From Panicum virgatum (Eukaryota; Streptophyta; Magnoliopsida; Poales; Poaceae): 64,000 bases of DNA. The position numbers and the translations under genes are program-made. This document shows, one piece after another, positions 51,236 to 62,372 of the stretch; positions within the stretch are counted from its first letter, which is position 1; every line of letters begins with the position of its first letter. Location of the stretch: the NCBI RefSeq assembly GCF_016808335.1, contig NC_053153.1, forward strand, positions 21,835,033 through 21,899,032, read 5' to 3'. The notes under the pieces were generated by a model. It had not been told where the DNA came from. It worked only from the letters and a program-made list of their open reading frames with translations, and made no database searches.

Positions 51236-51660
51236 GAGCATCTCCAGCAGTTTGGCAAATCGAGTTGCCATCTTTGATTTTTGGCAAAAATATTTAAAAT
51301 ACTCCTCCAACAGTTTGGCAAAAGACTTGGCAATTTTTGGCAACTTGGAAAAAACCAGCCTCCAGGGCGTAAATATACGCGCGCGGCGCGCGGTTGGCAT
51401 CGTGGTTTCTAGTCAGGTGGGAGGGTGAAAAAAGAAATAAATAACAGAGAAGGGTTCCTGATTTAAGTTTTCAAGAGGTGGAAGGGCATAAATATAATTT
51501 TGTTTCTCTGTCAGGGTTCCTGATGTAAGTTAGATATGGATTTGGCAAGTGAATTATGTCAAACTGTTGGAGATAAGTTCTTTTTTTACTTGGTATATCT
51601 TTTTAGAAATTGGCAAAATATAAGATATGCCAAGTAAAATATGGCAAACTCTAGCCGTTA
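51236..51660. mobile_element. MITE of the 'GAGCATCTCCAGCAG' type, 3' flank of copy B
   Basis: Starts GAGCATCTCCAGCAGTTTGG. An imperfect inverse (CAAACTGTTGGAGATAAGTTC) lies at 51560-51580 and TTGGCAA phrases recur throughout. These termini are common on small grass DNA elements inserted near genes. The right border is uncertain (51580 or about 51660). Confidence 0.6.
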
Positions 51661-53770
51661 GTGCAAAGTAGAAAGTACACGCAAATCGCCCAATACCACC
51701 CGCGACCCACACCACTCCGACGCCGCCATCAGCGTGGTCCGTCGGTCGTCCACGCGGCCCCGGCGCCGCCGCGCTATGCTTTCATGGGGAGCCTGGGCCT
51801 GAGCACCAACATCCTGCACGACCGCGGCGCGACGTCGAGCGCCATCCTGTCCGTGAACGCGTCCAGCGTCTTGTGCTGCCACCGACAACAGACAAGCAAA
51901 GAATGTCAATCCGCGGCCGCGCGGCGCGACGAGCGGTGCGGCGGCGCGCGCAGGGCGTTTCTTTTATTACGTACCAGCCACAGGTCCCTGGCCGCGACGG
52001 CCGTGCCGGCGGGGAGGCCGACGTCGTCCCAGTGCGCGGTGATGGTGGCCCCGTCCGTCGCGTGCCGGTTCAGCAGCACCACCGCCGTCCGGTAGTCCGA
52101 CAGCGGCGCCGCCCAGATCTCGTTGCTCCCCTCCATCCTCACCTTCTTCCCCTGCACGCCGAGCGGATCTGCGTGCCCAATCAGTGGCTCCCGTCAGTAA
52201 ACTAACCGAACTCGAGCACGAAAGCTGGGAATGCCACGACCACCGCTCATCAGCGCTCACCTTGGTTGACGGCGATCACCTCCTTGTTGGCCAGGATGTC
52301 GTACGTCTCCTGCGACATGTGCCTCACGTCGCAGCCGATGATGAGCGGCGCCTACACGCATCGCCGCGTAGCGATGAGGAGACGAGCAGGGGTTCAGATT
52401 TCTCAGAGAATAAAATGCCTATTCCCTGCAGCAGAATGCAGAACGCAGGGAGGAAAGAAACTGCCGGCTGTCACCTTGGAGATGGCCCAGAGGCTGAAGT
52501 GCACGACGTACTCGCTGTTCGTCATCCCCCCGTTGCCCACCTCCAGCATGTCCGGATCTGCAGCAGTAACGAAGAAGACGACCAGTTCATCCATGAAAAC
52601 TTGTTGTCCTAGCTAGTACTATCCGAAAGCGAGGCTGGACAAGGAGAAGCCGGGCCGACCGTTCCAGCCGCCGGGGCGCGCGTACTCCGCCCACACCTCG
52701 TTCTGGTCCGCCGTTGCGATCATGCTGAAATGAAACGCATGCAGCAACAAGAACAGCCTCTCAACAAACAAAATCCGCCGCCGACGGGACGGCCAGGGAG
52801 ATGAACACGAACGCTGCCCTACCTTTCCCAGGTGTCGGCGATGTCGTTGGTGGTCCTCCAGCTGTTGCCGTAGGCCGCGCCCCACCGCGCCGGGTGCATG
52901 TCGCCCCTGAACGACGAGTCGGCCGATCACCGGCAGCAAAAACCTCAGTAAGTCACTCGTCACGAAACCGGTTGCGGCGGTCGGAGATTCGGAGCCAGAT
53001 TGCCGTACCATTCGCACAGCGAGAAGTAGATCGGCCGGCCCGCCTTCATCAGGGCCTTGCTCATCTCGGGGTACCTGTCCACGTGCCAAAAATCCTTCAG
53101 ATAAATTCGCAGGGAAAGGCTCTGATGGTCACGAGTCCCAGGACAGGGCAGTGTCTGATCGTGCCACGCACCTCTCCAGCGGCTTGAGGTCGCCGTTGTT
53201 GCAGTTGTCGTACTTGAGGTAGTCGACTCCCTGCGAGGAGCAGAACCAATGGCTCATGATCGATCATCCTCCATTGAGAAGTAGGAGTAACAGATGGCGG
53301 TGTTCACTCACCCATGCGGCGAAGGTCTTGGCGTCCTGCTCCTCGTGGCCGAGGGAGCCGGGCTGGGCCTTGGCGCAGGTCTGGAACCTGCAGAGGAATC
53401 GTCAGCACGGGAGATAAGTGGTTGCTCGTCGACCAGAGACAGAGGAGAGGATCGTCGCTTCTCACCCGGCGTCGGAGTAGATCCCGAGCTTGAGCCCCTT
53501 GCGGTGGACGTAGTCCGCCAGCGCCTTGATCCCGTGCGGGAACGTCCTCTTGTTGGCCACCAGGTTGCCCTGCGACGCCCGGCGCAGGCGCAGGGCAAGC
53601 TCGTCAGCTATACTACTTACCAGTTACCACCCTCGGGTAAATGGTGAGCTCTCGCCTCTCGGCACCAATCTCACTCAGTTCAGAATTCAGACATCGGTGA
53701 ATCATTTGTGCGTACCATGGCATCACGTTTTGGCTCGGCCCAGCAGTCATCTGACAATAAAAGAACACAT

Positions 53771-54083
53771 GGACCTTGTTTAGTTGCAAAATTCAAAATT
53801 TCAAAACTATCACATCGAAAAAGAATATTATTAAATCTAAACAAAATATAAACGAATTGCATAATTTGTTTGTAAATTGCGAGCCGAATCTAATAAATCT
53901 AATTAGACTATAATTAGACACTAAATTGCTACATTATACATGTGCTAATAATGAATTAATTAATATTAATAAATTCGTCTCATAGTTTACGGACGAATTT
54001 TATAATTAATTTTGTGATTAGTTTATATTTAATATTTTAAATGTGCAAATATTTCATTTCAAAAATTTTACGAGCGCAATAAG
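53771..54083. mobile_element. MITE of the 'GGCCTTGTTTAGTT' grass type in copy B intron 3
   Basis: Begins GGACCTTGTTTAGTTGCAAA and contains the typical phrases 'CACATCGAA', 'CTAATTAGACTATAATTAGA' and 'AAAATTTTACGAGCGCAATAAGG', the last a decayed inverse end. AT-rich and non-coding, lying wholly between exons 4 and 3. Confidence 0.7.
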
Positions 54084-54545
54084 GTGATGGTAATCCGGTC
54101 CAATCAAGCTTTTATTTTCTTTTCGTTTCTGCCGAAAAGAAGAGACTAGAGAGCGGGTGAGGTGGCGCACCGATGTTGACGTATTTGTAGCCGAGAGCCC
54201 GGTGGACACGAGCGCGTCAGCTGATGATGGGGAACACGGGAGGCAATCAGAATTCAGAGAGAGAAAGAAACAGGGAGCAAGTTCATCAGCTTCTGAATTC
54301 AGCAGACAGGCAAGGCATCGGAGACTGAAGAATTACCGGTCTCCCTGATGACAACCTCGCCGTTGCCGTCGCACTGGAAGTGGTTCCAGCTGTTCCACCT
54401 GAGGTCAGGCATCAGAGACTGTCAGGGATCAACGCCATGGGCGAGGATCGATGGTGCTCGCACAACGCACCAAAGATCACGCGAGGAACAAAAGCGGGGG
54501 AAGAAGAAAGATGGTGCTCGGTGCTTCAAATCAGAGGTCACCCAC

Positions 54546-55096
54546 TGTTGACAGCTAAAATTGGCACCAACCGGTCTGACCGGTATGACCAAGCGGTCTG
54601 ACCGGTCAATGCACTGTGGCCTGTCCGGCAGGGGCCGACCGGTCTGACCGGTAGGTCCGACCGGTCTGACCGGTCCAGGTAGAGTCCGAGTACAACTAGA
54701 GATTTTTATAGATTTAGATCTGTAAACAGGATTTCTTGCGGGATAAATCCACCCCACCCTATAAATATAAAGGGTCACGGCCGATTAGAGTATACAATCG
54801 AACAAAATCAATACAAATTCTACTTTTTATCTCCAAACCCTAGCTTTTCCAACCCCCTCTGCTGTTCTTCCTTCGTCTCCGCGACGTTTGAAGGAGTTCT
54901 AGGTGGCATGCCGATCCTAAAACAACCCTACGTGCGCTTACCCTGACGGGGTCCCTCCCGGGTTCGCGTTCGTCGGCCGTCGCCGATTCTCAGCGGCGAC
55001 CGGTCTGACCGGTCCACGCAGAGAGAGCTGCATCGAGCTCTTTCTCGCGCCGCACGATCTAGTGCGTTCGTGTGTTGACCGAGATTTGCGTCAACA
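54546..55096 (+). repeat. 5' LTR of the gag-only element
   Basis: 551 bp, TGTTGACAGC...GCGTCAACA. It carries several ACCGGTCTGACCGGT-type motifs (54570-54675 and near 55000) and a TATA box (TATAAATA, 54760-54767). Confidence 0.9.
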
Positions 55097-55167
55097 TACT
55101 TTTTGGCGACTCCGCTGGGGAAGAAAGATCTTGGTTAATAGAACCGATCTAATCTACTCCAAAGAAG

Positions 55168-57430
55168 ATGGGCTCCAACACAGAAATCGACAAGGAGAAT
55201 ATCATCCCTTCATATGAGCATCTTCCGGAGGACGTTCGTTTGCTGCTGGAGGAGCGCAAGAAGAAGCGTGATGAAGAAGATCTACAAGCGGCACTTGCGA
55301 GCATCAAGGTCGGTCGATGCGGCAAAGTCACCAAGATCAAAGAGATCGACTTCACTTCTACCTCCTCGGATGCATCTACTGAGGTAACACCTGCTGCAAT
55401 TGCTCCACCTTCTGGTGTTACTATGGAACAAATTCAGAAATTGTTAGCTGAGCGTGATGTTTATTGGGTTAATTGGCTTAGCTCTAAGGAAAGGGAATCG
55501 GCTGGTAAGAAACCAGAATCAGCCGATGAACCTCCATCTGTTTCTACTTCTGAATTTTATGTTCCTCAACCATCGGCAGCATCTCCTACGAGTCAACCTC
55601 AGTATGGGATGCCGATAAATTATTTCAGAGGTCAAACTGTTATACCCGCATACACTGATCCTATTATGAGTATTCCTGGTTCGGCCAACAATAGCCGAAC
55701 GAACGAGATTGTTCAGTACACACCACCAGAAATCTCCAGGAATTCAGTGCCACACCCCGGTCCTATCTCCGACGAGATGTTCGACCGATATGTGCAGCGT
55801 TGGCAAAACCGGCAGAGACCGGTCAGACCGGTATATCAGCCCGGTCAGACCGGTTCCCCCCAACCAGTTCGACCGGTCGTACCGACCGGTCCGACCGGTC
55901 CATCCGGTCAGTTTGTTTCAAACCAGCGAGAGGTATCTACATCCACACAGCCAAATTCTTCAAGTAATTTTGATAAAATGCTTACTGATTATAAGAATAA
56001 TTTGGCTAATCTGCTTAGAGAAAGTTTTGGAGTGGATGTTAGAAGCAAAACCCGCACATACCAAAAGTCGTATCCTACTTCGTTTGATTCGGTTGCATAC
56101 CCTGCTGGTTTTAGGTTGCCTGAGTTTGTTAAATTCAGTGGGGAAGATACTAGGAGTACATTTGAGCATATTAGTCAGTATCTTGCCCAATTAGGAGAAG
56201 CTGGTTCAATAAACGAGTTGAAAGTGCGTTTATTTTCTTTATCTCTAACTGGAACCGCTTTCTCATGGTTTTCATCTTTGGCACCTAATTCTATTGGTTC
56301 ATGGGAACAATTAGAGCAGAAGTTCCATGAGCACTTTTCTGTGGGCATGATGAGCTTAAATTGTCTCACTTAACATCGGTTAGACAATCGCGTGATGAAT
56401 CTGTCAATGATTATATAAGACGATTCAGCGATACAAAAAACCGATGCTTTAGTGTGAATATTGCAGAAAAGATCTAGCTGATTTGGCTTTTAATGGCTTG
56501 CGCACTCACATCAAAGAAAGATTAGAGGGCTATGATTTCTTTACCGTTACTCAGGTGCATCAAAGAGCTTTGGCTATAGAAAGCCGAAGCAAAGAGCCTC
56601 AAGAGTCTCATAAACATCATCGTTCTAGTGTGCATACTTTAGAATGCAATTCAAATTGTTCGGACGATGAGTCTAATGATGTGTATGCTGCTGAGTTTGC
56701 TTGGCCATCTCGAGCTAAACCATTTACTTGTTCTGCTCTTAAGCCGATTCAGAAAAATCGGCAAGATGAACAATTTACTTTTGATGTATCCAAGTGCGAG
56801 AGAATATTTGATGAGTTATATAGGATTGGATATGTCAAGATGTCGCATACTCTACCGCCGCATGAAGAGTTGAAGCGGCGAGCATATTGCAAATTTCATA
56901 ATACTTTCTCACATGCTACTAATGATTGCAATGTGTTACGTAGACAAATTCAATCGGCCATTAATGAAGGACGATTGGTTCTTTCTAATATGCAAATTGA
57001 TCAGACTCCTTTCCCGGTCCATATGTTAGAATTGAATAATCCTAAAGTGCTAGTTCGGCCGAGTCAAGCCGAATCAACCAAGAGAAAGAATGTAGTTATT
57101 GGTGATGAAAGACTTGAAAAGAAGCTGACACAGGAGATCCCTCAAGGTGCAAAAACACTCGGGGGGCAAGACAAGAAGAAGGCCGACAACAAGTCGACCG
57201 GCCACAGCGGCGGTCTGACCGGTTCGACCGGTCTGACCGGTTCGACCAGTCTGACCGGTCATGGGACCGGTCTGACCGGTGCGCCCAGTAAATCTGGGAA
57301 CTCTTCCAAAATTAAGAAAATGCCGAGTTTTAAAGAACTCTTGGCCAAATATGAGAAGGAAGGGAGTGCTCAGAGACAGAAGGGGCCACCAAGCGAAGTC
57401 AAGGATAAGGGATCATCGTCAAGACATTAA
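55168..57430 (+). pseudogene. Gag of the LTR retrotransposon, interrupted
   Basis: Two frames make one gag. 55168-56373 has an N-terminal acidic/coiled part (MGSNTEIDKENIIPSYEHL...), a Ser/Pro-rich linker, and the retrotransposon-gag core ('FRLPEFVKFSGEDTRSTFEH', 'LFSLSLTGTAFSWFSSLAPN', 'WEQLEQKFHEHF'). After a break near 56340-56480, 56483-57430 continues ('MAFNGLRTHIKERLEG', 'YCKFHNTFSHATNDCNVLRR') and ends in a basic Gly/Ser/Lys tail. No CCHC zinc knuckle is seen. The nucleic-acid motif ACCGGTCTGACCGGT occurs inside the coding sequence twice over (RPVRPVYQPGQTG at about 55818-55910 and GLTGSTGLTGS at about 57211-57280). It would assemble virus-like particles if intact. Confidence 0.8.
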
Positions 57431-57952
57431 GAGCAATCGAGTCAAAGTAATTATACTTCATCTAGTGGACCGATTGCTCCATGGTATTGTTGGTATCCTT
57501 ACTTTTATACACCTATGGATTATAGTAGGATGCATATGCAATCATATTATATTCAATATCCTCATATGTATCCAAATCATGCATTATTACAAAGACCGAT
57601 TGTTGCTAGCAATAATCCAGTCAAGCAAAATGTTGATTGCAGCAAAGAGAATGGGAAGAGCAAGGAGCAAGATTCAAAGTATTTACAGCCGAAGTGGTGT
57701 CTCTCAGGTTTGTCTCATACAAAGAAGCGAAGGCTGCAACGTATGCGCAAGAAGGAGGCAATGGGACAACAAGTGGAGACCGTGCCGAAGACGTCAGCGA
57801 CAATGAAGAAGGTGTGGCGGCCCAAACAAGTTGTTTCAACATTGACTTGAGCAAAACATGGCCGATGTAGTGTTAATCATCGCTCTTAGACAATTTTGGC
57901 TCAGAAGAATGTTTTTTGGTAAGCAAGCTTTACCAAAAAACAGGAGGGCATA

Positions 57953-58496
57953 TGTTGACAGCCAAAATTGGCACAAACCGGTCTGACCGGTATGACCGAG
58001 CGGTCTGACCGGTCCGACCGGTAGGTCCGACCGGTCTGACCGGTCCAGGTAGAGTCCGAGTACAACTAGAGATTTTTATAGATTTAGATATGTAAACAGG
58101 ATTTCTTGCGGGATAAGTCCACCCCACCCTATAAATATAAAGGGTCACGGCCGATTAGAGTATACAATCGAACAAAATCAATATAAATTCTACTTTTTAT
58201 CCTCTTCTCCAAACCCTAGCTTTTCCAACCCCCTCTGTTGTTCTTCCTTCGTCTCCGCGACGTTTGAAGGCGTTCTAGGTGGCATGCCGATCCTAGAACA
58301 ACCCTACGTGCGCTTACCCTGACGGGGTCCCTCCCGGGTTCGCGTTCGTCGGCCGTCGCCGATTCTCACCGGCGACCGGTCTGACCGGTCCATTAGACCG
58401 GTCTGACCGCTCCACGCAGAGAGAGAGCTGCATCGAGCTCTTTCTCGCGCTGCACGATCTAGTGCGTTCGTGTGTTGACCGAGATTTGCGTCAACA
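57953..58496 (+). repeat. 3' LTR of the gag-only element
   Basis: 544 bp. TATA box TATAAATA at 58130-58137. Relative to the 5' LTR it lacks one motif-containing segment and has an extra ATTAGACCGGTCTGACCG-like segment near 58393. Confidence 0.9.
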
Positions 58497-58838
58497 CCCA
58501 CCCCATGGGAGGGGCGGAGCCGAGGCCATTGGCCAGCATGCTCCGCCGGTGCGGCTCCTCCACGTGCACCACCTTGCTCTCCGCCACGACGCCGGCCAGG
58601 GCCGCCGCCACCGCCACCAGCAGCAGCGGTAGCCTCGCCGTCGCCGGAGGCGACTCACGACGACGGCGGCTTCTGCCAGCACCCGCCATGGCCGCTCCAC
58701 TGCTCCGAAGCATGAAAAACACCCAAACTAAGCAGCCTCTACACCACGCGAGATCAAGAGCGAGCGATCGCTCCTATCACTCGCTCGCGCTCCCGTCACT
58801 CCCTGCCTTGGTGGATCGACACTTGTGTGCTTCCCCAC

Positions 58839-58846
58839 TATTTATG
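58839..58846 (-). promoter_or_regulatory. Weak TATA-like box upstream of alpha-galactosidase B
   Basis: Minus strand CATAAATA, about 117 bp upstream of the first possible ATG (58722). Confidence 0.45.
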
Positions 58847-58850
58847 GCCA

Positions 58851-60080
58851 CGTTAGCGGCGGCCAGAGGATCCACGTGCGCCGTTTAAGCCGCGCCCGGG
58901 CCCACCCGGCGCGGGCGCCCAGTCCGCACGAGCGCGCACGAGGGAGAGCAAACGCAAGCGGGCAGGCTGGCCCTGCCAGCGCCGCCGGGCAGGCGAAGAA
59001 TCCGGGCCCATGAATCAGCAAGAGAAGCGGCCCAGTACAAGGGACGAATCGGAATCGGGAGGGCGTTTTCCCAGCCAGCGTTATCCGGACTTCCTGAGGG
59101 CGTGACGTGACGGCCGGGGGACGTGTGCGTTCTGCCGTTGATCATGCATTGGATAATACTGTAGACGTATGGGAGATGAGCCGGGTTCCCGGCGCATTGC
59201 ATGACATCACTGTCTCGTACGGAATCTTTAGGCTTTTGACGATAAGATGGGATGGGAAAAGGATAAGCATTCAGTTACGCACTGGCTTACGCCTGCTCAA
59301 GCAGCTGGATCCGACGCCGGGCCAGGATGCCAAGCTCCAGGAATCGTCCCAATGTCCCATGCTCCCATCCAACCACACCGCTCTCTCTGCGATCACACGC
59401 GCCGCACCCAATGAGAATGCCGCAACGATGTTATACCCATCAGGCCGTCACACGCTATTGAGCAATGGTTAACCAGCTAGACTAGTCTTAGTTGCACCGT
59501 TTTATAGTACCATACTAAAATTTAAAATTAGTCAACTATGCTAGGTAAGTTTTATGGAATAAAACTCCTCTTTTTTTTCCCATAAAACTTACTACTTTCG
59601 TTTTCTTAAATTGATGATACGGTAAAGAATTTAATGCTATAAATTTTTTCTTAAAACCCCGTTGACACAGGAATGCAAGTCTCACGTAGCAGGGGCTCAC
59701 GGGCACATCCCGATCGAGCGTATGGGATCTCGTCAGCCTTTTCGGATAAGATAGGATAAAGTATTCGGCGAGTGGATCCAATGTCCCCCGTTTGATTAGC
59801 AGGTGTGTGTAGTCTAGTTAAGGCGACGGCTATTTAATAACGGCTGGCCTAATAAACCGTTTGATTTCGACTGATTCATGTGACCGGCTTGAAACACGCA
59901 AGCTCTCTTTGTTTTCTGTTATAATATTAGCGGGCGATTCAACGCGCGCGTGCGACGACCGCACCAACGCGAGCAGCTCCCCGCTCCGGTCATCTGTCGT
60001 GCGTTTTGTGCCCGCTTTTTTTTTTCTTTTTGGCCCTTCCCGTGAAAGAAATTCACAAATAGACTCCTAGCGAAACGTTT
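58851..60080. other. Upstream intergenic DNA of copy B; no gene seen
   Basis: 58880-59110 is GC-rich; the remainder is mixed. Frames up to about 121 codons have no recognisable domain. Confidence 0.5.
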
Positions 60081-60084
60081 TCTG

Positions 60085-60262
60085 GTAATGGACCCTAGGG
60101 TCGGCGCCATGGGCTGTGGCGCCGAGCTTTAACGTCTCGGCGCCATGGCCTGTGGCACCGAGCTATCTGCCAGCGTGTCGTCCGCGTCGACGTGGCTTAT
60201 GACGTGGACCTAAACCTCGGCGCCAAATACCGTGGCGTCGAGCTCGGCGCTATAGATCTTGG
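60085..60262. repeat. Array of TCGGCGCCA / TGGCGCCGAG inverted motifs
   Basis: Short palindromic units (CTCGGCGCCATGG, CTGTGGCGCCGAGCT) recur at least six times in direct and inverted order, as in the subterminal zone of a DNA transposon. A TATA-like AAATATTTATA (60271-60281) follows and leads into the GRF-like gene. Confidence 0.6.
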
Positions 60263-60532
60263 GGCCGAGCGTAAATATTTATACACCAACTTCCCTTGCT
60301 TCCCCGAGGTTTCATCCATTCTTTCACCATCTTCTCGGTTAGTTTCTCAACTCCCACTCGCCAAATCATCCGAATCGAGAAATTGGGCCTTGGAAACTCC
60401 GATTGGAACCGCGTATTTGCAAGAGCAAGGTATCATCTATCCCCTCCTATATTTTCACGCATCGATTTGGTATACGATAGGTGCATTATTGAAATCATTG
60501 TTCGTCATTTGGCGCACCACACTATAGCGCCA

Positions 60533-61122
60533 ATGTCTTCGTCAGGATCAACCTACATTCCGTGGAGCAAGTGTGAAGCCACCGTACCCGAAGGAATTGA
60601 TGTGCCAATGTGCTTCTGCGGTTCGTTATACAAGTTCATGCAATCTGAGGTTTTAGGAGATGACTACGGCATGAGGTTCTTTATGTGTGAGAACTACGAA
60701 TATGATCCACCTAAGCGATACGGCAAAGACCGGGCTAAGGTAGCAGGACAACAGACGCTATTTTTCTTTGTGACCTAAGATTGAGTTATGATTCTAACTT
60801 TTGTTGGACAAAGTCTCCTCCGTCTCTTTGTGATTTTATGCAGTGGTTCGACACCTTGCAGTCGCAGCAGGCAAAGGACTTTGTGGAACAACAAGCAAGG
60901 TGGGCTGCAGAACGTTGGCGCCGAATGAAGCACGAGGAACAGCAAGAGGAGAAGCGTAAGAAAGAGCAAGAAGAGATCCGCAAGAGGATGGAGGTGGTGG
61001 ATCGTAAGGCGGCGGCGGAACGTGAAGATGACAGGGAGAGAAAGCGAGAGAGGGCACGCCGTGCGAAGGAAGCCGGGCCCGAAGCAATTAGGAAGGGCAA
61101 ATATCCTCGGTGCACTCAGTAG
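60533..61122 (+). CDS. Small GRF-zinc-finger-like, coiled-coil protein, probably transposon-derived, 161 aa
   Basis: Two exons: 60533-60739 and 60844-61122, joined by a GT-AG intron in phase 0. Exon 1 encodes 'VPMCFCGSLYKFMQSEVLGD' and 'GMRFFMCENYEYDPPKR', the CxCG...RFFxC pattern of GRF zinc fingers, and exon 2 opens with 'WFDTLQSQQ' as the family does. The remainder is a Lys/Glu/Arg-rich coiled coil (about residues 80-150). GRF fingers bind nucleic acid; in grasses such short versions often accompany DNA transposons. The start is the ATG after the leader; an in-frame ATG at 60296 is in the apparent 5' UTR. A final finger cysteine is not evident. Confidence 0.65.
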
Positions 61123-61599
61123 ATTAGTACCATGTAATCCCGGCATTTTACATTCCCTAAGGCATGGTAGGTTTAGATGCAACAAGAAATTATCTTGTCG
61201 CGTGCACATGCCACTGTAATTAGTTGTTTATGTTTTCAGTTGAGAGCTTGACTCTGTGTGTTGTAACTTTTACCATTAATTTGCAGTTCTAGCCGGGAAT
61301 CTACGAAACCTTTGAACTTGTCCTTAATATTTTCGGAGCTTTTCATGTCACTAGAATACTAAAAAGCACACATTTAATTAATATAACAGTAAGAAATAAG
61401 AACTAAGAAATGTATTACATAATGTGAACCATCAAGTTTACATCATAATAAAATGGTAATGAAACACACATCACACATGCAGTGACAAGACAGAACCCGT
61501 TGCAAACTACGGTAAACAAATTCTGAACTAACCTAATAGGTAATTTAAGAAAACACAACAAACACGACGATGCAGCATGTCACTAGCAGTAGGGTAGTT

Positions 61600-62307
61600 C
61601 TAGTAGCCGTACCCCCGCACAGCAAACTGCGTGGAGCCTTTTCCGCAGTATCCACCCATTGCAAGCGGTGGTGGCGGTGGTGGCGGAGGCGTAGGGCCCT
61701 TTTTCCTGTGACAAGAGCAGTTGCAGTAAGGAATAGTGCATGTGTCATCCTGTGAAGCGGCTGCATTGCTGCTATCATCATCTTCGTCGTCTTTGTTAGC
61801 CTCGCTCACTTCCTCGTAATGGTTCACCTTGCATTCTAGATCAAAGATCTTTATCTAGAGGTACTCGATGAACTCCTGAACTGAATCAATTGGTGCAAGA
61901 TCAACCCACATAGTAAAACCACAGTTTTCTGAAGCATCGGAAGACTGCAAAAACAAATTTCATGTAAAGTGTCTCAATGAAGATAAAGAAATAAAACAAC
62001 CGAGTATTACCCATGCGCGTGGGCATTTGAAGAAACGCCGACCGCCATCCATCCCGTCGGTGCACATCTGTACTAAGCTGTCCTCACCATGTCTGCTTTT
62101 CGGCTACGGTTCTTTACGGTCATCGTATTGTCTAAGGGGAGTTTCATTGGTGAATTCACTCTTGTGTTGTGGTGGAAACTCAAACATTGGTTCCGGAAAG
62201 GAATCAGGTCCAAGAGGCCCGTCCCATATAATGGGATCTCCCTTTCTTCCCTCTTTTCCTTTCCCAAAACCGTAGTAATTCTTCCCGCTAGACCCACCTC
62301 CAGACAT
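61600..62307 (-). pseudogene. Decayed GRF-zinc-finger-like gene facing the intact one
   Basis: Exon 1 is 62307-62011 ('MSGGGSSGKNYYGFGKGKEG', later 'CTDGMDGGRRFFKCPRAW'). Exon 2 runs from 61944 to 61600 ('ENCGFTMWVDLAPIDSVQEF', 'LECKVNHYEEVSEANKDDED', then a Pro run). GGRRFFKCP...CGFTMWVD is the GRF finger core. Two in-frame TAG codons break it, one in exon 1 after 'DDRKEP' and one in exon 2 after 'EFIEYL', and the first finger cysteines look lost. The GT-AG intron (62010-61945) is intact. Convergent with the 60533-61122 gene. Confidence 0.65.
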
Positions 62308-62363
62308 TGGGTATACAATGAGCTTCGGTGTTTGAGTGATGATGGGAGTTCACCAACTTGTGA

Positions 62364-62372
62364 GTATTTATA
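62364..62372 (-). promoter_or_regulatory. TATA box of the decayed GRF-like gene
   Basis: Minus strand CTATAAATA, about 57 bp upstream of the ATG at 62307. Confidence 0.55.

Larger units (their letters stand above)
54546..58496 (+). mobile_element. Gag-only LTR retrotransposon inserted in alpha-galactosidase B intron 1
   Basis: The 3951-bp element has TG...CA LTRs (54546-55096 and 57953-58496). Target duplications are CCCAC at 54541-54545 and 58497-58501. A primer-binding-like site (TGGCGACTCCGCTGGGGA) lies at 55104-55121 and a purine-rich tract (AAAAAACAGGAGGGCA) at 57935-57950. The interior holds only a broken gag frame, with no protease, reverse transcriptase or integrase, so it needs another element's enzymes. 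It lies antisense to the host gene. LTRs differ by roughly a dozen substitutions plus a few motif-sized indels on a hand comparison, which suggests a fairly recent insertion. The wording resembles Ty3/gypsy elements (inference). Confidence 0.9.
51774..58722 (-). pseudogene. Alpha-galactosidase, GH27, copy B: frameshifted in exon 3, retrotransposon in intron 1
   Basis: Exons: 58722 (or 58713/58689)-58502, 54398-54337, 54220-54171, 53750-53716, 53569-53466, 53387-53312, 53230-53172, 53074-53009, 52906-52823, 52724-52660, 52557-52475, 52351-52261, 52168-51975, 51875-51774. Every site is GT-AG. Signal peptide, 'NGLGSAPPMGWNSWNHFQC', 'DDCW', nucleophile motif 'YLKYDNCN', acid/base motif 'TTNDIAD' and the C-terminal beta domain are all present. 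Exon 3 is 50 bp, against 57 in copy A: 7 bases are missing where copy A encodes 'GLAKLG', so the frame shifts before DDCW and, by my reading, meets a TGA in exon 8. Exons 13 and 14 of copy A are one exon here. The gene is probably a young pseudogene, or it uses an exon-3-skipped transcript, or the deletion is an assembly error. Confidence 0.85.
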
